The translations under genes were made by a program, and so were the position numbers. 34,926 bases of DNA from a virus, in IMG/VR virus record IMGVR_UViG_3300040856_002589, positions 1-34,926 of that record, one strand, 5' to 3'. Shown piece by piece: positions 20,198 to 28,885 of this stretch (positions are counted from its first letter, which is position 1; every line of letters starts with the position of its first letter). The notes under the pieces are model-generated. The model was not told where the DNA came from. It ran no database searches and worked only from the letters and a program-made list of their open reading frames with translations.

Positions 20198-21661
20198 TTA
20201 GAACTTAAAGGTTGTTTGTAAAATTCCTCCCCAGTTGGAAGAGTTACCAGCAAGACGCTGGTTGTCACTACCGTAGATGATAGCAGGAGTGACACTGATG
20301 TTATCAGACACTTGATACTTGTAGAAGATTTCAAGCAGAGTGGACTTCTCAAGGTTCTCACCAGTAGGTGCCTGACCGATAGCAACACCAGCAGAGTTAC
20401 CATCAACAAAAACATCATCCCAAGTGAGACCTGCCATCCAGGATTGACTATCAGTAGCAGAACTAGGAGTGCCACTTACAGTATTCCAACCATAACCAGC
20501 AGATACGGAAGGAATCCAACCACTTTCAAGTGGTTGCCAATATGCGTTGATGGCATAACCATTGGAGGTTTGACCAGGAACCAGAGTACCAGAAGCACCG
20601 TTTAGACCGTTGTAGGTGCGAACACGAGTGCCTTCAGTGCCATAACGATAACCAAATGCGATACCATAGTTATCACCACGGTAACCGATTTGTGCTAGAG
20701 TATTGAGAGCACCAGACTCATCAAACTCACCAGTGGCACTGTTACCACCATCTTGTGCGATGTAGTTTACACCAGCAACGATACCGTTTTTGCCGTTATA
20801 CTGGATACCACCACCAGCACCAGTTGCCTTGTTATAAACACCAGGAGTACCTGCTACTTGGAAGAAGTCAAGAATCTTGGAGTTATAAGCAGAAGGAATC
20901 CACGACATCTCTGTATTACGAACCAGAGCACCTGCGGTAAGAGTTACACTATCACCAACAGGGAACTGGTAATACAGACGATCAACTACGACTTCATTGC
21001 CACTATCACCAACGGTGTTATCTGCCTTATCCAGTTTGAACAAGGAAGAACTAGAACCGAAGGGATTGCTACTGAAGTTGGCAGAACGCAGACGAGTGCG
21101 GAGCAGATCCTTACCAGTGAATGAAGTATCGAAGTTCAGTCGAACATCATAGTTGAAAGCAGTGTGGGTAATGTCACCACCTTTGGTTTCATAGTCATCA
21201 ACACCACCAATTACGAAGTTTGCTTCACCACGCAGTTTGGTAGTGGTAGAGAACTGGGTTGCTTCAAGTTCACTAACTTGTGCTTCCAGACCATCTACAC
21301 GACCCTTAAGAACAGCAAGTTCTGCTTCAAACTCTTTTAGAAGTGCTTTGAGTTCATCAGTAACTTCAGTTACACGGTCAAGGCAAGCATTTAGAAGTGC
21401 TGCTGCCTCATAACGAGTCATAGCACGAGCACCACGGAATGTACCGTTAGGGTAACCAGCAACACATCCGTAACGCTCTACGAGGTTGCTGAGTGCCTGA
21501 TATGCCCAGGAAGTGGGCTCAACATCAGAAAATTGAGTAACACTTACTACTTGTTCTTGTGAATATTGATTGACTCCATCAAGATTAAGATCTGCAGCAA
21601 TCGCAGCTGGAGCAACCACACCTAGAGCAACAGGAGCGAACATCAGATGTTTTAGTTTCAT
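20198..21661 (-). CDS. Cyanobacterial SLH-domain outer-membrane porin (OprB/Som family)
   Basis: 487 residues, full length. Residues 1-23 are a signal peptide (HLMFAPVALGVVAPAAIAA). Residues 42-95 form an SLH domain (FSDVEPTSWAYQALSNLVER, GCVAGYPNGTFRG). Residues 98-132 are coiled coil. Residues 135-487 are a beta-barrel ending in Phe (GGILQTTFKF). In cyanobacteria these are the main outer-membrane channels, anchored to peptidoglycan by the SLH domain. The gene is host-like in base and codon use and has its own promoter. In a phage it might replace or mask the host receptor, or change uptake. Confidence 0.93.
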   Translation of the reverse strand: MKLKHLMFAPVALGVVAPAAIAADLNLDGVNQYSQEQVVSVTQFSDVEPTSWAYQALSNLVERYGCVAGYPNGTFRGARAMTRYEAAALLNACLDRVTEVTDELKALLKEFEAELAVLKGRVDGLEAQVSELEATQFSTTTKLRGEANFVIGGVDDYETKGGDITHTAFNYDVRLNFDTSFTGKDLLRTRLRSANFSSNPFGSSSSLFKLDKADNTVGDSGNEVVVDRLYYQFPVGDSVTLTAGALVRNTEMSWIPSAYNSKILDFFQVAGTPGVYNKATGAGGGIQYNGKNGIVAGVNYIAQDGGNSATGEFDESGALNTLAQIGYRGDNYGIAFGYRYGTEGTRVRTYNGLNGASGTLVPGQTSNGYAINAYWQPLESGWIPSVSAGYGWNTVSGTPSSATDSQSWMAGLTWDDVFVDGNSAGVAIGQAPTGENLEKSTLLEIFYKYQVSDNISVTPAIIYGSDNQRLAGNSSNWGGILQTTFKF

Positions 21662-21693
21662 AAAATCTTTTTGTTTGTACTATAGAACAAAAT

Positions 21694-21720
21694 GTTAAGA
21701 ATTACAACAGAACTCTTAAC
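21694..21720 (-). repeat. Inverted repeat at the porin mRNA 5' end
   Basis: GTTAAGA / TCTTAAC, thirteen-base loop, starting about three bases after the predicted start site. Confidence 0.5.
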
Positions 21721-21729
21721 GAAGTATTT

Positions 21730-21758
21730 AGTATAAGGCACTGCCAAAAATTTGTCAA
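21730..21758 (-). promoter_or_regulatory. Sigma70-type porin promoter
   Basis: Minus strand TTGACA (21758-21753), 17 bases, TATACT (21735-21730); leader about 60 bases. The -35 overlaps the end of the glycosyltransferase gene upstream. Confidence 0.8.
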
Positions 21759-22558
21759 GTGTCTTGCTTGGATGGTTCGGTAATCCGACCAAGATACGGA
21801 TCGAAAGAAGTTATTTGGTCTAATGTGAAATTAGCTCCCATTTGTTGCCAAAAATTTAGGATTCCATTATAACTGTTCTTATGGAAAATTTCTACATGAT
21901 CAGCATGTATAGTTGAACCCAACTCAATCTTATACAAGAACATTGGAGTAGCATAAGTACATCCAGAATTATAGATCAAATCATCAGCAACAGGACGAGG
22001 TTTAACGCCATTATCAAGTTTATACTTATCGCCACGAACATGATACTTGATCAATTTCTCTGCATGGTGTCTTGTAATAACATAACAAGCAGTAGAAAAA
22101 TCATTAACAAATCTAGTGTGAATAGGCACTACAATATCACCAGTACAAATAATTGCAAGCTGAATTACATCCCAACAATATGGAACGCGAGCAATAAAAT
22201 CAGCCCAAGTAAAGTTCCAACAATGAGCAGTGCTCATGTCACAATCGTCTTCCATGATAATCGCATATGGACTATCTGAAGTATGATACCAATGATTGAT
22301 TGCTTTCAAGTGAGATGTTACGCAACCAATTTCTCCCGATGTCATCATATCAGGATATTTTCCTTTTATGATATCACTAAGATCATCATCTCTACCATCA
22401 TAAGCAGAGATACGAGTATAGTCTTCAATTTCCCAGTATTTAAATTGGTCTTCCATATATTGCCATCTTTCTGGCTGTCCATCGAGATTGATATAATAAA
22501 CTGGACCAAAATTTTTTAGTTTGTATGCTGATTTATTTCTATCCATAAGAATATCCAT
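21755..22558 (-). CDS. Glycosyltransferase family 25-like
   Basis: 267 residues (or start at 22543). GT25 pattern: VYYINLDGQPERWQYMEDQF near the start, GEIGCVTSHLKAINHWY, AIIMEDDCD with the metal-binding acidic motif, and DFSTACYVITRHHAEKLI. The family adds galactose or similar sugars to lipopolysaccharide or glycans. Last gene of the glycan operon; it starts inside the stop region of the gene upstream. Confidence 0.85.
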   Translation of the reverse strand: MDILMDRNKSAYKLKNFGPVYYINLDGQPERWQYMEDQFKYWEIEDYTRISAYDGRDDDLSDIIKGKYPDMMTSGEIGCVTSHLKAINHWYHTSDSPYAIIMEDDCDMSTAHCWNFTWADFIARVPYCWDVIQLAIICTGDIVVPIHTRFVNDFSTACYVITRHHAEKLIKYHVRGDKYKLDNGVKPRPVADDLIYNSGCTYATPMFLYKIELGSTIHADHVEIFHKNSYNGILNFWQQMGANFTLDQITSFDPYLGRITEPSKQDT

Positions 22559-23147
22559 TCACATTATATGTAACATGAGAAGAAAGATGTATTTTTCCTC
22601 CTTTATCGCTCAATTGCTTCAAAAACATAAAATCTTCAGCATTATCATTCTCAAAAAAAACTTGATTATTGTCAATAAACTCTTTTTTGGCACAAAAAGA
22701 AATTCCAACAAAGTTTTGAGCTAAGTGATTCATACCAAAAGGAGGAACTACTTTTTGATTATTTTTGTCATATCGCATACGAAATACACAACAATCAAAA
22801 TTTACTTTATTTTTTTCCAACTCAAATATTTCAACATAGTACTGCGAAAGCGTATCATCATCATCAACAAACGCGACCCAATCAATTTCTTCGGTGACAT
22901 TTCTAATTATTGCATTACGAACTTGTCCGGCGTTTCCATGGAATTCCTTTTCGCTTCCCAGCTTTTTTCCAAAATAAAAATAATTAATTCTATTATCATC
23001 TACCAAAATTGAAGGATCAATTTCGCTTTGTTTTTTTCCATCAAACCCAACAAAACACTTCCAATTTGGATTACTTTGGCCCACAAGTGAGTTAAGTGTA
23101 TTTCTTAAAGTTGGTCTACCAACACTAGGAACAACAAACCCTATCAT
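22539..23147 (-). CDS. Glycosyltransferase family 2-like
   Basis: 202 residues from the ATG at 23147, which overlaps the upstream TGA as ATGA. GT-A fold signs: FVVPSVGRPTLRNTLNSL, WKCFVGFDG, NAIIRN and WVAFVDDDDTLSQYY with the DxD metal site. Donor sugar cannot be told. Confidence 0.85.
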   Translation of the reverse strand: MIGFVVPSVGRPTLRNTLNSLVGQSNPNWKCFVGFDGKKQSEIDPSILVDDNRINYFYFGKKLGSEKEFHGNAGQVRNAIIRNVTEEIDWVAFVDDDDTLSQYYVEIFELEKNKVNFDCCVFRMRYDKNNQKVVPPFGMNHLAQNFVGISFCAKKEFIDNNQVFFENDNAEDFMFLKQLSDKGGKIHLSSHVTYNVNGYSYG

Positions 23148-23854
23148 CCCAATACTCCATATTTCTTCATGCAATATTCTGACTCTTTCTCCATAATTTC
23201 TTCTTTATTCAAAATTCCACTAGAAATAGAATTGCCATGTATTCTATTCGTAACTAAGATATCATTATAGTACATTGGCTCTCCATACTTAAGTCTCATA
23301 CCATAATAGTAATCTAAATCCATAAAATAAACAAGATCTTCATCAAAAGGTAGACTCGCAAAACTTTTGAATGCGACCACAGATGGAGAACTGATGGTAT
23401 TAACGCCTTTCAATAAATCGTCATTAAATTTTGGATATAGATCCCAAAAAAATGAATTTCCATGATCTTTAGTGTGGTTAGTACCACTTAGTAACCACAT
23501 ACGATCAGAATCGGAAAGTGAATAGTAAATTTTTTCCAATGCTTCGTCGTCGTAGAAAAAATCATCCTGGAACATAATTTTAATTATTTCTCCAGAACAA
23601 TTATCAATAGCATTATTTAAATTTGCGGGACTATTTCCTATACTATCATTATTCTTGACATATTTTATTTCAAACTTATCATCAAACTCTTTTACTTTAT
23701 TCAATACTTTATTATCACTACTATGATCAGAAATCACGACTTCAAAATCTTTAAAGTATTGAATTTCAATTGTACTAAGAAGATCATCGAGGAAAACATC
23801 CCCAAGACCATTGAATTCCCAAGTAGGAACAGCGATTGATAATTTTATTGACAT
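23144..23854 (-). CDS. Glycosyltransferase family 2
   Basis: 236 residues. KLSIAVPTWEFNGLGDVFLD, DFEVVISDHSSDN, NLNNAIDNCSGEIIKIMFQD DFF: standard GT2 start and acidic motif (QDDF). Overlaps both neighbours by short stretches. Confidence 0.88.
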   Translation of the reverse strand: MSIKLSIAVPTWEFNGLGDVFLDDLLSTIEIQYFKDFEVVISDHSSDNKVLNKVKEFDDKFEIKYVKNNDSIGNSPANLNNAIDNCSGEIIKIMFQDDFFYDDEALEKIYYSLSDSDRMWLLSGTNHTKDHGNSFFWDLYPKFNDDLLKGVNTISSPSVVAFKSFASLPFDEDLVYFMDLDYYYGMRLKYGEPMYYNDILVTNRIHGNSISSGILNKEEIMEKESEYCMKKYGVLG

Positions 23855-24615
23855 GGATAATTTTTAACCTGAATTGGATCATATTCAACTTCTTGTGAAA
23901 TATACTCATCCCACCAAGAAATCATTTCCTCTTTTGACATATTACCAAGTTTTCTCCAATGACTACCAATGAAATTGGGAAAGTCAGTAGTATCATATAC
24001 TTTTTTTCCATTCAAAACTTTCTTTCCAAACTGAGAAAAACTCCTATACTGATAATGACGAATTCCAATCAAATCATATACTCGTTTACCTTTATGATTT
24101 GAGACATCGTGATTCCCCATCTCCAAATAAAAACCAGGATACTTATTAAATGCTACAGCTGGAAAAGAATCAGAGTTCTTTTTTTTGTATGCCATAGAAA
24201 TTATTGGATTATTTGATACATTATCATTTTTAGTTGGTATATAATCTGTCGATGTTGCAACAAAAATATCTCCATCAGTTTCCCTCAACAGAGTTCCCAA
24301 AGTCTTGGATTTATCTTTAGAATACCACACCTCATCGGCATCAATCGGAATAACTATGTCAGCTCCCATTTTGAAGCAAGTGGCGCACCACAAATTCATC
24401 TTATCTGATTGATAATATGCAAATTCATTATCATCTATAATTGTAATATTTTTATATTTTTCCGACAATTCAACCAGAAGTTCTTTTGTTCCATCAGTCG
24501 AGAGATTATTTGCAATATAAAAGTGATCAATATCTTGTGTTTGTAGATATTCTATATTGTATCCAATAATGTCTATTTCATCTTTTACCATCATTACCAC
24601 AAAAATTTTTTTCAT
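23845..24615 (-). CDS. Glycosyltransferase family 2-type (Glyco_tranf_2_4-like)
   Basis: 256 residues. MKKIFVVMMVKDEIDIIGYN, FYIANNLSTDGTKELL, DIVIPIDADEVWY (acidic motif) and FYLEMGNHDVSNHKG fit the Glyco_tranf_2_4/GT92-like group. Four-base overlap with the gene upstream. Confidence 0.85.
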   Translation of the reverse strand: MKKIFVVMMVKDEIDIIGYNIEYLQTQDIDHFYIANNLSTDGTKELLVELSEKYKNITIIDDNEFAYYQSDKMNLWCATCFKMGADIVIPIDADEVWYSKDKSKTLGTLLRETDGDIFVATSTDYIPTKNDNVSNNPIISMAYKKKNSDSFPAVAFNKYPGFYLEMGNHDVSNHKGKRVYDLIGIRHYQYRSFSQFGKKVLNGKKVYDTTDFPNFIGSHWRKLGNMSKEEMISWWDEYISQEVEYDPIQVKNYPCQ

Positions 24616-25271
24616 ACGCCACCTATTATATCATAAACATGTCTACCATCTCCAATGTGACTAACTGATTTATTAGTGAGAGAAACGGTAAATAACTCTT
24701 TTTTTTTGTATATTATCCCAACATCTTTTTCGCTTTTTCCTGCTATTGGCTTTACCAAATTGTAAGCGGAAAATCGAAATAAATTTGGATTATAAGTGAA
24801 ACCTGGCCAACCATTATATCCAGGAATTAACACTTGAAATTCAGATATTGTTCCCTCTTCATATACATCATCGCAAACTGGATGTGGACTGTCAGATCGA
24901 AATGTTACTTGAACTACATTATCATATTTTTCTAAAATCGGAAGGCTTCTATCAATGAAGTCGCCATCACTAAAATCCCAGTCGTCCTCACAATGAAAGA
25001 CATACTCTGTTTTTACCTTTGAGTATGCTTTATCTATACTTGCTGCTTGTCCTAATTTTTCTTCATTCAGCAACAAATCCCACCCAAGCAAGTATCCAGA
25101 TTTATTCTCTCTTTCCAAAGAAGAAAAGCACTGAACATCTGTGGAATCATCTATTAAAATTTTATTTGATATTTTGTCTAGGGTTTCTTTTGGAATTGAT
25201 TGTATTGTCCTCTCTAGTAAATCGAGTCTATTACAACTTGTCAATACCATGGTCACATTATTGTACATCAT
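24612..25271 (-). CDS. Glycosyltransferase family 2-like
   Basis: 219 residues. VTMVLTSCNRLDLLERTIQS, KILIDDST, EKLGQAASIDKAYSKVKTEY, VFHCEDDWDF. GT-A fold with an acidic EDDW motif. Overlaps the GT25 gene upstream by four bases. Confidence 0.85.
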   Translation of the reverse strand: MMYNNVTMVLTSCNRLDLLERTIQSIPKETLDKISNKILIDDSTDVQCFSSLERENKSGYLLGWDLLLNEEKLGQAASIDKAYSKVKTEYVFHCEDDWDFSDGDFIDRSLPILEKYDNVVQVTFRSDSPHPVCDDVYEEGTISEFQVLIPGYNGWPGFTYNPNLFRFSAYNLVKPIAGKSEKDVGIIYKKKELFTVSLTNKSVSHIGDGRHVYDIIGGV

Positions 25272-26029
25272 TTTAAGCCTCCATCATTTTTCTTTTGTAT
25301 TTCCCAAAATTTCTTCCATGTTGAGTCAAGTTTATCATACACATCATTTCTTTTTATGGCTTCGTCTCCAAAAAATCTACCTTCAAATAATGCTCTATCG
25401 TCATACAAAGCAATATGGTCGGAATAGATTCCACATAGATCAGAATAGCTTGGTCTCTGCCAAGCTAAATGTGGTCTAATGATGTAACAATTCACTTTAC
25501 TCTGAATACTAGCAAATAATGAATCATTAGTATCATTCATTTTTGATAGAGATTCTATAGACAAATCATATACTGTGTTTTTTACTGCGTAGCAATGTAA
25601 AGCAAGGGAGTGCGTAACTTTAAAAACATTTTTATTAATTTCTTTCAATGATCCATTTGCCCATGGATTATTCCCAATATGATTTCCGCCAAATAAAATT
25701 ATATCCCAATCATCTGGAATTCTATCATATATTTCTGGAAATTTTGAATTTAATCCACTATCAAATTTTACATCATCTTCAAGAATCAATACATTATCTA
25801 AATTCAAATCCTTTGCTTTTTGTATTACACCTCGATGGGAATAAATTGCCCCAAGTTGTCCCGGATTTAAACCGGGAATTTGATCTAGCTCGTTGCCATC
25901 AAAAGCAGAATATCTTTCGACTTCTAGTTTAAAAGTATCAAATTCTAAAATAGATTCTTCCCACCTATCAGTCCTTCTTTCTAAGTTAATGCAGTATATT
26001 TTTTGAAAGAAGTCATTTAAAGTTTTCAT
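25268..26029 (-). CDS. Glycosyltransferase family 25-like
   Basis: 253 residues. KIYCINLERRTDRWEESILE, LNPGQLGAIYSHRGVIQKAK, NVLILEDDVKFD and DWDIILFGG fit GT25. Second GT25-like gene in the operon. Overlaps the upstream gene by four bases. Confidence 0.87.
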   Translation of the reverse strand: MKTLNDFFQKIYCINLERRTDRWEESILEFDTFKLEVERYSAFDGNELDQIPGLNPGQLGAIYSHRGVIQKAKDLNLDNVLILEDDVKFDSGLNSKFPEIYDRIPDDWDIILFGGNHIGNNPWANGSLKEINKNVFKVTHSLALHCYAVKNTVYDLSIESLSKMNDTNDSLFASIQSKVNCYIIRPHLAWQRPSYSDLCGIYSDHIALYDDRALFEGRFFGDEAIKRNDVYDKLDSTWKKFWEIQKKNDGGLK

Positions 26030-26841
26030 AGTATCGTCCAGCCATCACAATATATATCTTTTGTATTGTAGTGAGAATTTATTCCACTAAACCAACTACT
26101 AGGAGCAATAACTTTTTTGCTCTCTGCTAGCCAAGCCCCCCACCAGGAATATGAACTATTAGCAATGATATGATAATCGCAAAAAGTCATTAAGCACATA
26201 TCAATATATGTATCATTTTCTTCGGAAATTAAAAATCTATCGTCCGAAAACAAACTTTGAGACTTCGCCCAAGATGGGTCATCAGAAAAAATAATTACAG
26301 TTGAGCTAGTGTCTAATAAGTTTAACGCAGTTTCATAATAACTCAACTCTTGAACAGGGTGATTTGGATTATATACATAATCTCCTCTTCTGATATGCAA
26401 AGATATTACTTCACTACTACACAAGGAGTCAAAACAATTTTTGGCAATATCATATATTTCTTGTTTAAACTGAAAATCTTTTCTAATTTCAGATTCAATG
26501 TTTTTGAAATATTTTTCCGATTGCAAATAACCATTAAGACTCACATTGTCTCTACAATTATCAAAAAGATTTTCATCAAAATGAAAGTGTTTTTCTTCCA
26601 ATACTTCTCCACCAATAAACCCAAAATTTTTAGCGGAAGACAACTCAAATGCTTTGTATATTGATGTGTCGTTATTTCTAACATTTGGATCAAGTTTACC
26701 AAATGCATCTTCTGGTGGGATGATCCAGTCAAAGTCATTGTTTGACGCAATTCCTCTCAATGAAGCATACTGGAACATCTGATTTCCAATTCTACCCAAA
26801 TTACCTAACAGATCAAATCCTATCATTGTCCTCACCACCAA
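26026..26841 (-). CDS. Fucosyltransferase-like, glycosyltransferase family 11
   Basis: 271 residues. LGRIGNQMFQYASLRGIASN at the start, VISLHIRRGDYVYNPNHPVQ (HxRRGDY donor motif), IIFSDDPSWAKSQ, and ANSSYSWWGAWLAESKKVIA P at the end: all blocks of the alpha-1,2-fucosyltransferase family GT11. It suggests that the operon makes a fucose- or similar-capped glycan. Overlaps the methyltransferase gene by 29 bases, and an internal start at 26826 (MIGFDLLGNLG) would reduce this. Confidence 0.92.
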   Translation of the reverse strand: MVVRTMIGFDLLGNLGRIGNQMFQYASLRGIASNNDFDWIIPPEDAFGKLDPNVRNNDTSIYKAFELSSAKNFGFIGGEVLEEKHFHFDENLFDNCRDNVSLNGYLQSEKYFKNIESEIRKDFQFKQEIYDIAKNCFDSLCSSEVISLHIRRGDYVYNPNHPVQELSYYETALNLLDTSSTVIIFSDDPSWAKSQSLFSDDRFLISEENDTYIDMCLMTFCDYHIIANSSYSWWGAWLAESKKVIAPSSWFSGINSHYNTKDIYCDGWTIL

Positions 26842-27448
26842 ATTTTACATAAAATGCATCCCCCCAAATATTTCCGGACCAATCAGTTTCTACCCGTTTC
26901 ATATTATATTTTCCTAGGAAATCATCAATTTGTTCTATGTATGCATTGTTTTCATATACTTCATCTCGATTGACTTCGCAATAAACATAGTCAATATATT
27001 TTAGTGTATTTTCCGCTCCCTTCAAAACTTCCAACTCATATCCCTGAACATCCATGTTTATAAAATTATACTCAGTATATCCAAAATCATCCAATTTTTT
27101 CATTTCAACTTCTTCTACACCAGTAAAATGGACATTAGGGTGTTGAATAAGATGCTTCTTTGGTCTCAATATAGAACTACTCTGCAGTTCGTTATCACTC
27201 AAATGCATGATTACTTTTTTATTGTCATTTCCGAGTGCTAGCTGATGTCCAATAATATTGGCATTCACTCTGGACATGTTTGATTTTAAAATTTCAAAAT
27301 TTAAATCGAGTGGCTCAAATAGAACCATATTAGTAACATCGTTTGAAATGTAGTCAAGTATTTCTTCTCCGTGATGGGCACCAACATGAATAATTCCCGT
27401 CACATTTAAATTATACTTATTTTTTAAATCTCTAAATCCCAACAGCAT
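26813..27448 (-). CDS. FkbM-family methyltransferase
   Basis: About 211 residues from the ATG at 27448; the upstream in-frame TTG is part of the -35 box. IIHVGAHHGEEILDY (SAM-binding), NMVLFEPLDLNFEILKSN, NFINMDVQGYELEVLKGAEN are the FkbM motifs. These enzymes O-methylate sugars and other small groups. First gene of the glycan operon; leader of only about 15 bases. Confidence 0.9.
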   Translation of the reverse strand: MLLGFRDLKNKYNLNVTGIIHVGAHHGEEILDYISNDVTNMVLFEPLDLNFEILKSNMSRVNANIIGHQLALGNDNKKVIMHLSDNELQSSSILRPKKHLIQHPNVHFTGVEEVEMKKLDDFGYTEYNFINMDVQGYELEVLKGAENTLKYIDYVYCEVNRDEVYENNAYIEQIDDFLGKYNMKRVETDWSGNIWGDAFYVKFGGEDNDRI

Positions 27449-27469
27449 AGAATACCAAAACAAAAAACT

Positions 27470-27499
27470 ATTATACCAAAAAAGAGGAGCTGTTGTCAA
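27470..27499 (-). promoter_or_regulatory. Full-consensus sigma70 promoter of the glycan operon, nested in a terminator
   Basis: Minus strand TTGACA (27499-27494), 18 bases, TATAAT (27475-27470). As at 18828-18862, the -35 lies in the terminator hairpin and the T-run fills the spacer. Confidence 0.85.
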
Positions 27500-27505
27500 C
27501 TCCTC
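27478..27505 (-). terminator. Intrinsic terminator before the glycan operon
   Basis: Stem GAGGAGTTG / CAGCTCCTC (one G-U), four-base loop, six T. It ends the transcript of the HNH gene at 27565-27993. Confidence 0.85.
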
Positions 27506-27564
27506 TAGTTAGGGTTATCATACGCGCCACCAATTCTTTAACTGGAAATTGGAAACCAGGCATC

Positions 27565-27993
27565 TTATCCGTTTTTATATTGTGGAGACCAAGAAGGTAG
27601 ATTAGTGCCTTCTTTTTCATACTGCTCCATCAACTTTTCTTGTTCCTCCAAAGAAAGATTTTTGAAGTAATGCCAAGCAGCATTCGTTTGAAGTTGCGAT
27701 TTATCGCGGTGACAAGACTTACAAAGAAGTTGAAGATTATTCATTTCATTTTTTATTCTATCCCAAGAACAAGAATAAAGACATTTTCTATCTTTTTTGA
27801 GTCCAGGATTAATATGATCTATTTCTAGACAATCAGTTGTACCACATTTACAACACTTGGAACCAAGATTTTGTATGATAAAGTTTTTCTTTTCTTGTCT
27901 TAGCTTAATGTTAATTTCTTTGGATTCTTTATTTAATTTGTCTTTATTTTTTAAATAGTGCTCTCTTCTTGATTCTGGACTAGACCAACCCAT
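27565..27993 (-). CDS. HNH homing endonuclease
   Basis: 142 residues. Basic helical N-terminus (SSPESRREHYLKNKDKLNKE), then CCKCGTTDCLEIDHINPGLK, NEMNNLQLLCKSCHRDKSQL: two CxxC pairs, catalytic DH, Asn and His. A late box (28022-28015) lies 22 bases upstream. No NUMOD repeats. It lies between unrelated genes, typical of a mobile endonuclease. Confidence 0.9.
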   Translation of the reverse strand: MGWSSPESRREHYLKNKDKLNKESKEINIKLRQEKKNFIIQNLGSKCCKCGTTDCLEIDHINPGLKKDRKCLYSCSWDRIKNEMNNLQLLCKSCHRDKSQLQTNAAWHYFKNLSLEEQEKLMEQYEKEGTNLPSWSPQYKNG

Positions 27994-28014
27994 TTTACCC
28001 CATATAACCTAAAT

Positions 28015-28022
28015 TATTTATA
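28015..28022 (-). promoter_or_regulatory. T4-type late promoter
   Basis: TATAAATA on the minus strand, 22 bases before the HNH start. Confidence 0.6.
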
Positions 28023-28065
28023 TGTAGTAAAAGTTCTACTTGACATTTAAGAAATGACAAGAAAC

Positions 28066-28272
28066 CTACTTTGCAGCAGAAACAAAATTATTAATTGCTT
28101 CTGCTTGATTAAGCACATCATCTAAAGTCGGAAAATCTGGATAATCCATTTTAACCGAATTTTCATAATTTTCATTCCAACAACGAGCAGTATCATATTC
28201 AATACTGAACTTATCATTCAGCATATTATATGCCTGCTTGAAAATTTCAAACCGAAGTTCATAAGGTGTCAT
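28066..28272 (-). CDS. Conserved small phage protein
   Basis: 68 residues: MTPYELRFEIFKQAYNMLND..., ending PTLDDVLNQAEAINNFVSAA K. Widely conserved pattern in T4-like phages that I recognise, without known role. AGGAG lies eight bases before the ATG. Confidence 0.8.
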   Translation of the reverse strand: MTPYELRFEIFKQAYNMLNDKFSIEYDTARCWNENYENSVKMDYPDFPTLDDVLNQAEAINNFVSAAK

Positions 28273-28320
28273 CGTTTTACTCCTGTGTGTTTGTGTGTTA
28301 ATTGGGTCATTTTGACTCCA

Positions 28321-28345
28321 CCAGTACTGTTAACGCCCATCCGTG
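28321..28345. repeat. Imperfect direct repeat, left copy
   Basis: The sequence ccagtactgt to atccgtg here matches 28582-28606 at 21 of 25 positions. Each copy covers or follows the 3' end of a small gene (28330-28563 and 28610-28834). Confidence 0.6.
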
Positions 28346-28563
28346 GCGGAAAGATGGATTAATCTCGTAATCTCAATAAAAGCATAAAATCCACAAATTG
28401 TCACCGAATCCCACATTTTAAAATAAACAAAAGAGGGCAACAATAGTACTCCGGCAATAAGTTTAATGATCAATCCAAGGCGCTCATCTCCCCATAAGAT
28501 TATATAATAACCAATAATGAGAAGTGCATTACCAAAATACCGAAGTATTGTTGTTTTATCCAT
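28330..28563 (-). CDS. Small three-span membrane protein
   Basis: 77 residues with hydrophobic segments at about 6-24 (ILRYFGNALLIIGYYIILW), 29-46 and 50-68. Inner-membrane protein of unknown function. The gene is flanked by the 25-bp direct repeats, as if inserted or duplicated. Confidence 0.65.
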   Translation of the reverse strand: MDKTTILRYFGNALLIIGYYIILWGDERLGLIIKLIAGVLLLPSFVYFKMWDSVTICGFYAFIEITRLIHLSATDGR

Positions 28564-28581
28564 AAGGGGGGGTTGCTACCG

Positions 28582-28606
28582 ACCAGTGCTGTTATAGTCC
28601 ATCCGT
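28582..28606. repeat. Imperfect direct repeat, right copy
   Basis: Second copy of the repeat at 28321-28345, 261 bases away. Confidence 0.6.
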
Positions 28607-28609
28607 GAC

Positions 28610-28834
28610 TTAGGCCGGAACATCAACTTTAAGATCTTCACATAGAAGACTCAAAATAATTTCATAATCGGCTTCTGATTCTTGATAAAATTCTACTCCT
28701 TGTTCTTCATAAAACTTTTTAACTTTTTTGAAAAGTTTCGGTTGATCAAATTCTAGATCAATTTCTCGATTTGCAGCACGAGTAAGAGTATAGATGGATT
28801 TACGAAATTTTGAAGTTAGTGAAAAATCAGACAT
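28610..28834 (-). CDS. Conserved small cyanophage protein
   Basis: 74 residues from the ATG at 28834 (MSDFSLTSKFRKSIYTLTRA ANREIDLE...). The frame is open to the TTG of the -35 at 28885, upstream of the predicted start site, so the ATG at 28834 is chosen. Helical, charged; no known function. Confidence 0.75.
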   Translation of the reverse strand: MSDFSLTSKFRKSIYTLTRAANREIDLEFDQPKLFKKVKKFYEEQGVEFYQESEADYEIILSLLCEDLKVDVPA

Positions 28835-28856
28835 TGGTTGAATTAAATTCGTTCTT

Positions 28857-28885
28857 ATTATAGAGGAAAGTCTTGTGGGTGTCAA
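28857..28885 (-). promoter_or_regulatory. Full-consensus sigma70 promoter
   Basis: Minus strand TTGACA (28885-28880), 17 bases, TATAAT (28862-28857), 15-20 bases before the ATG at 28834. Confidence 0.8.

Noticed and set aside
20312-21124. Long frames opposite the porin gene
   Set aside because: They are antisense shadows of a gene with regular codon use; no ribosome sites and no protein-like composition.
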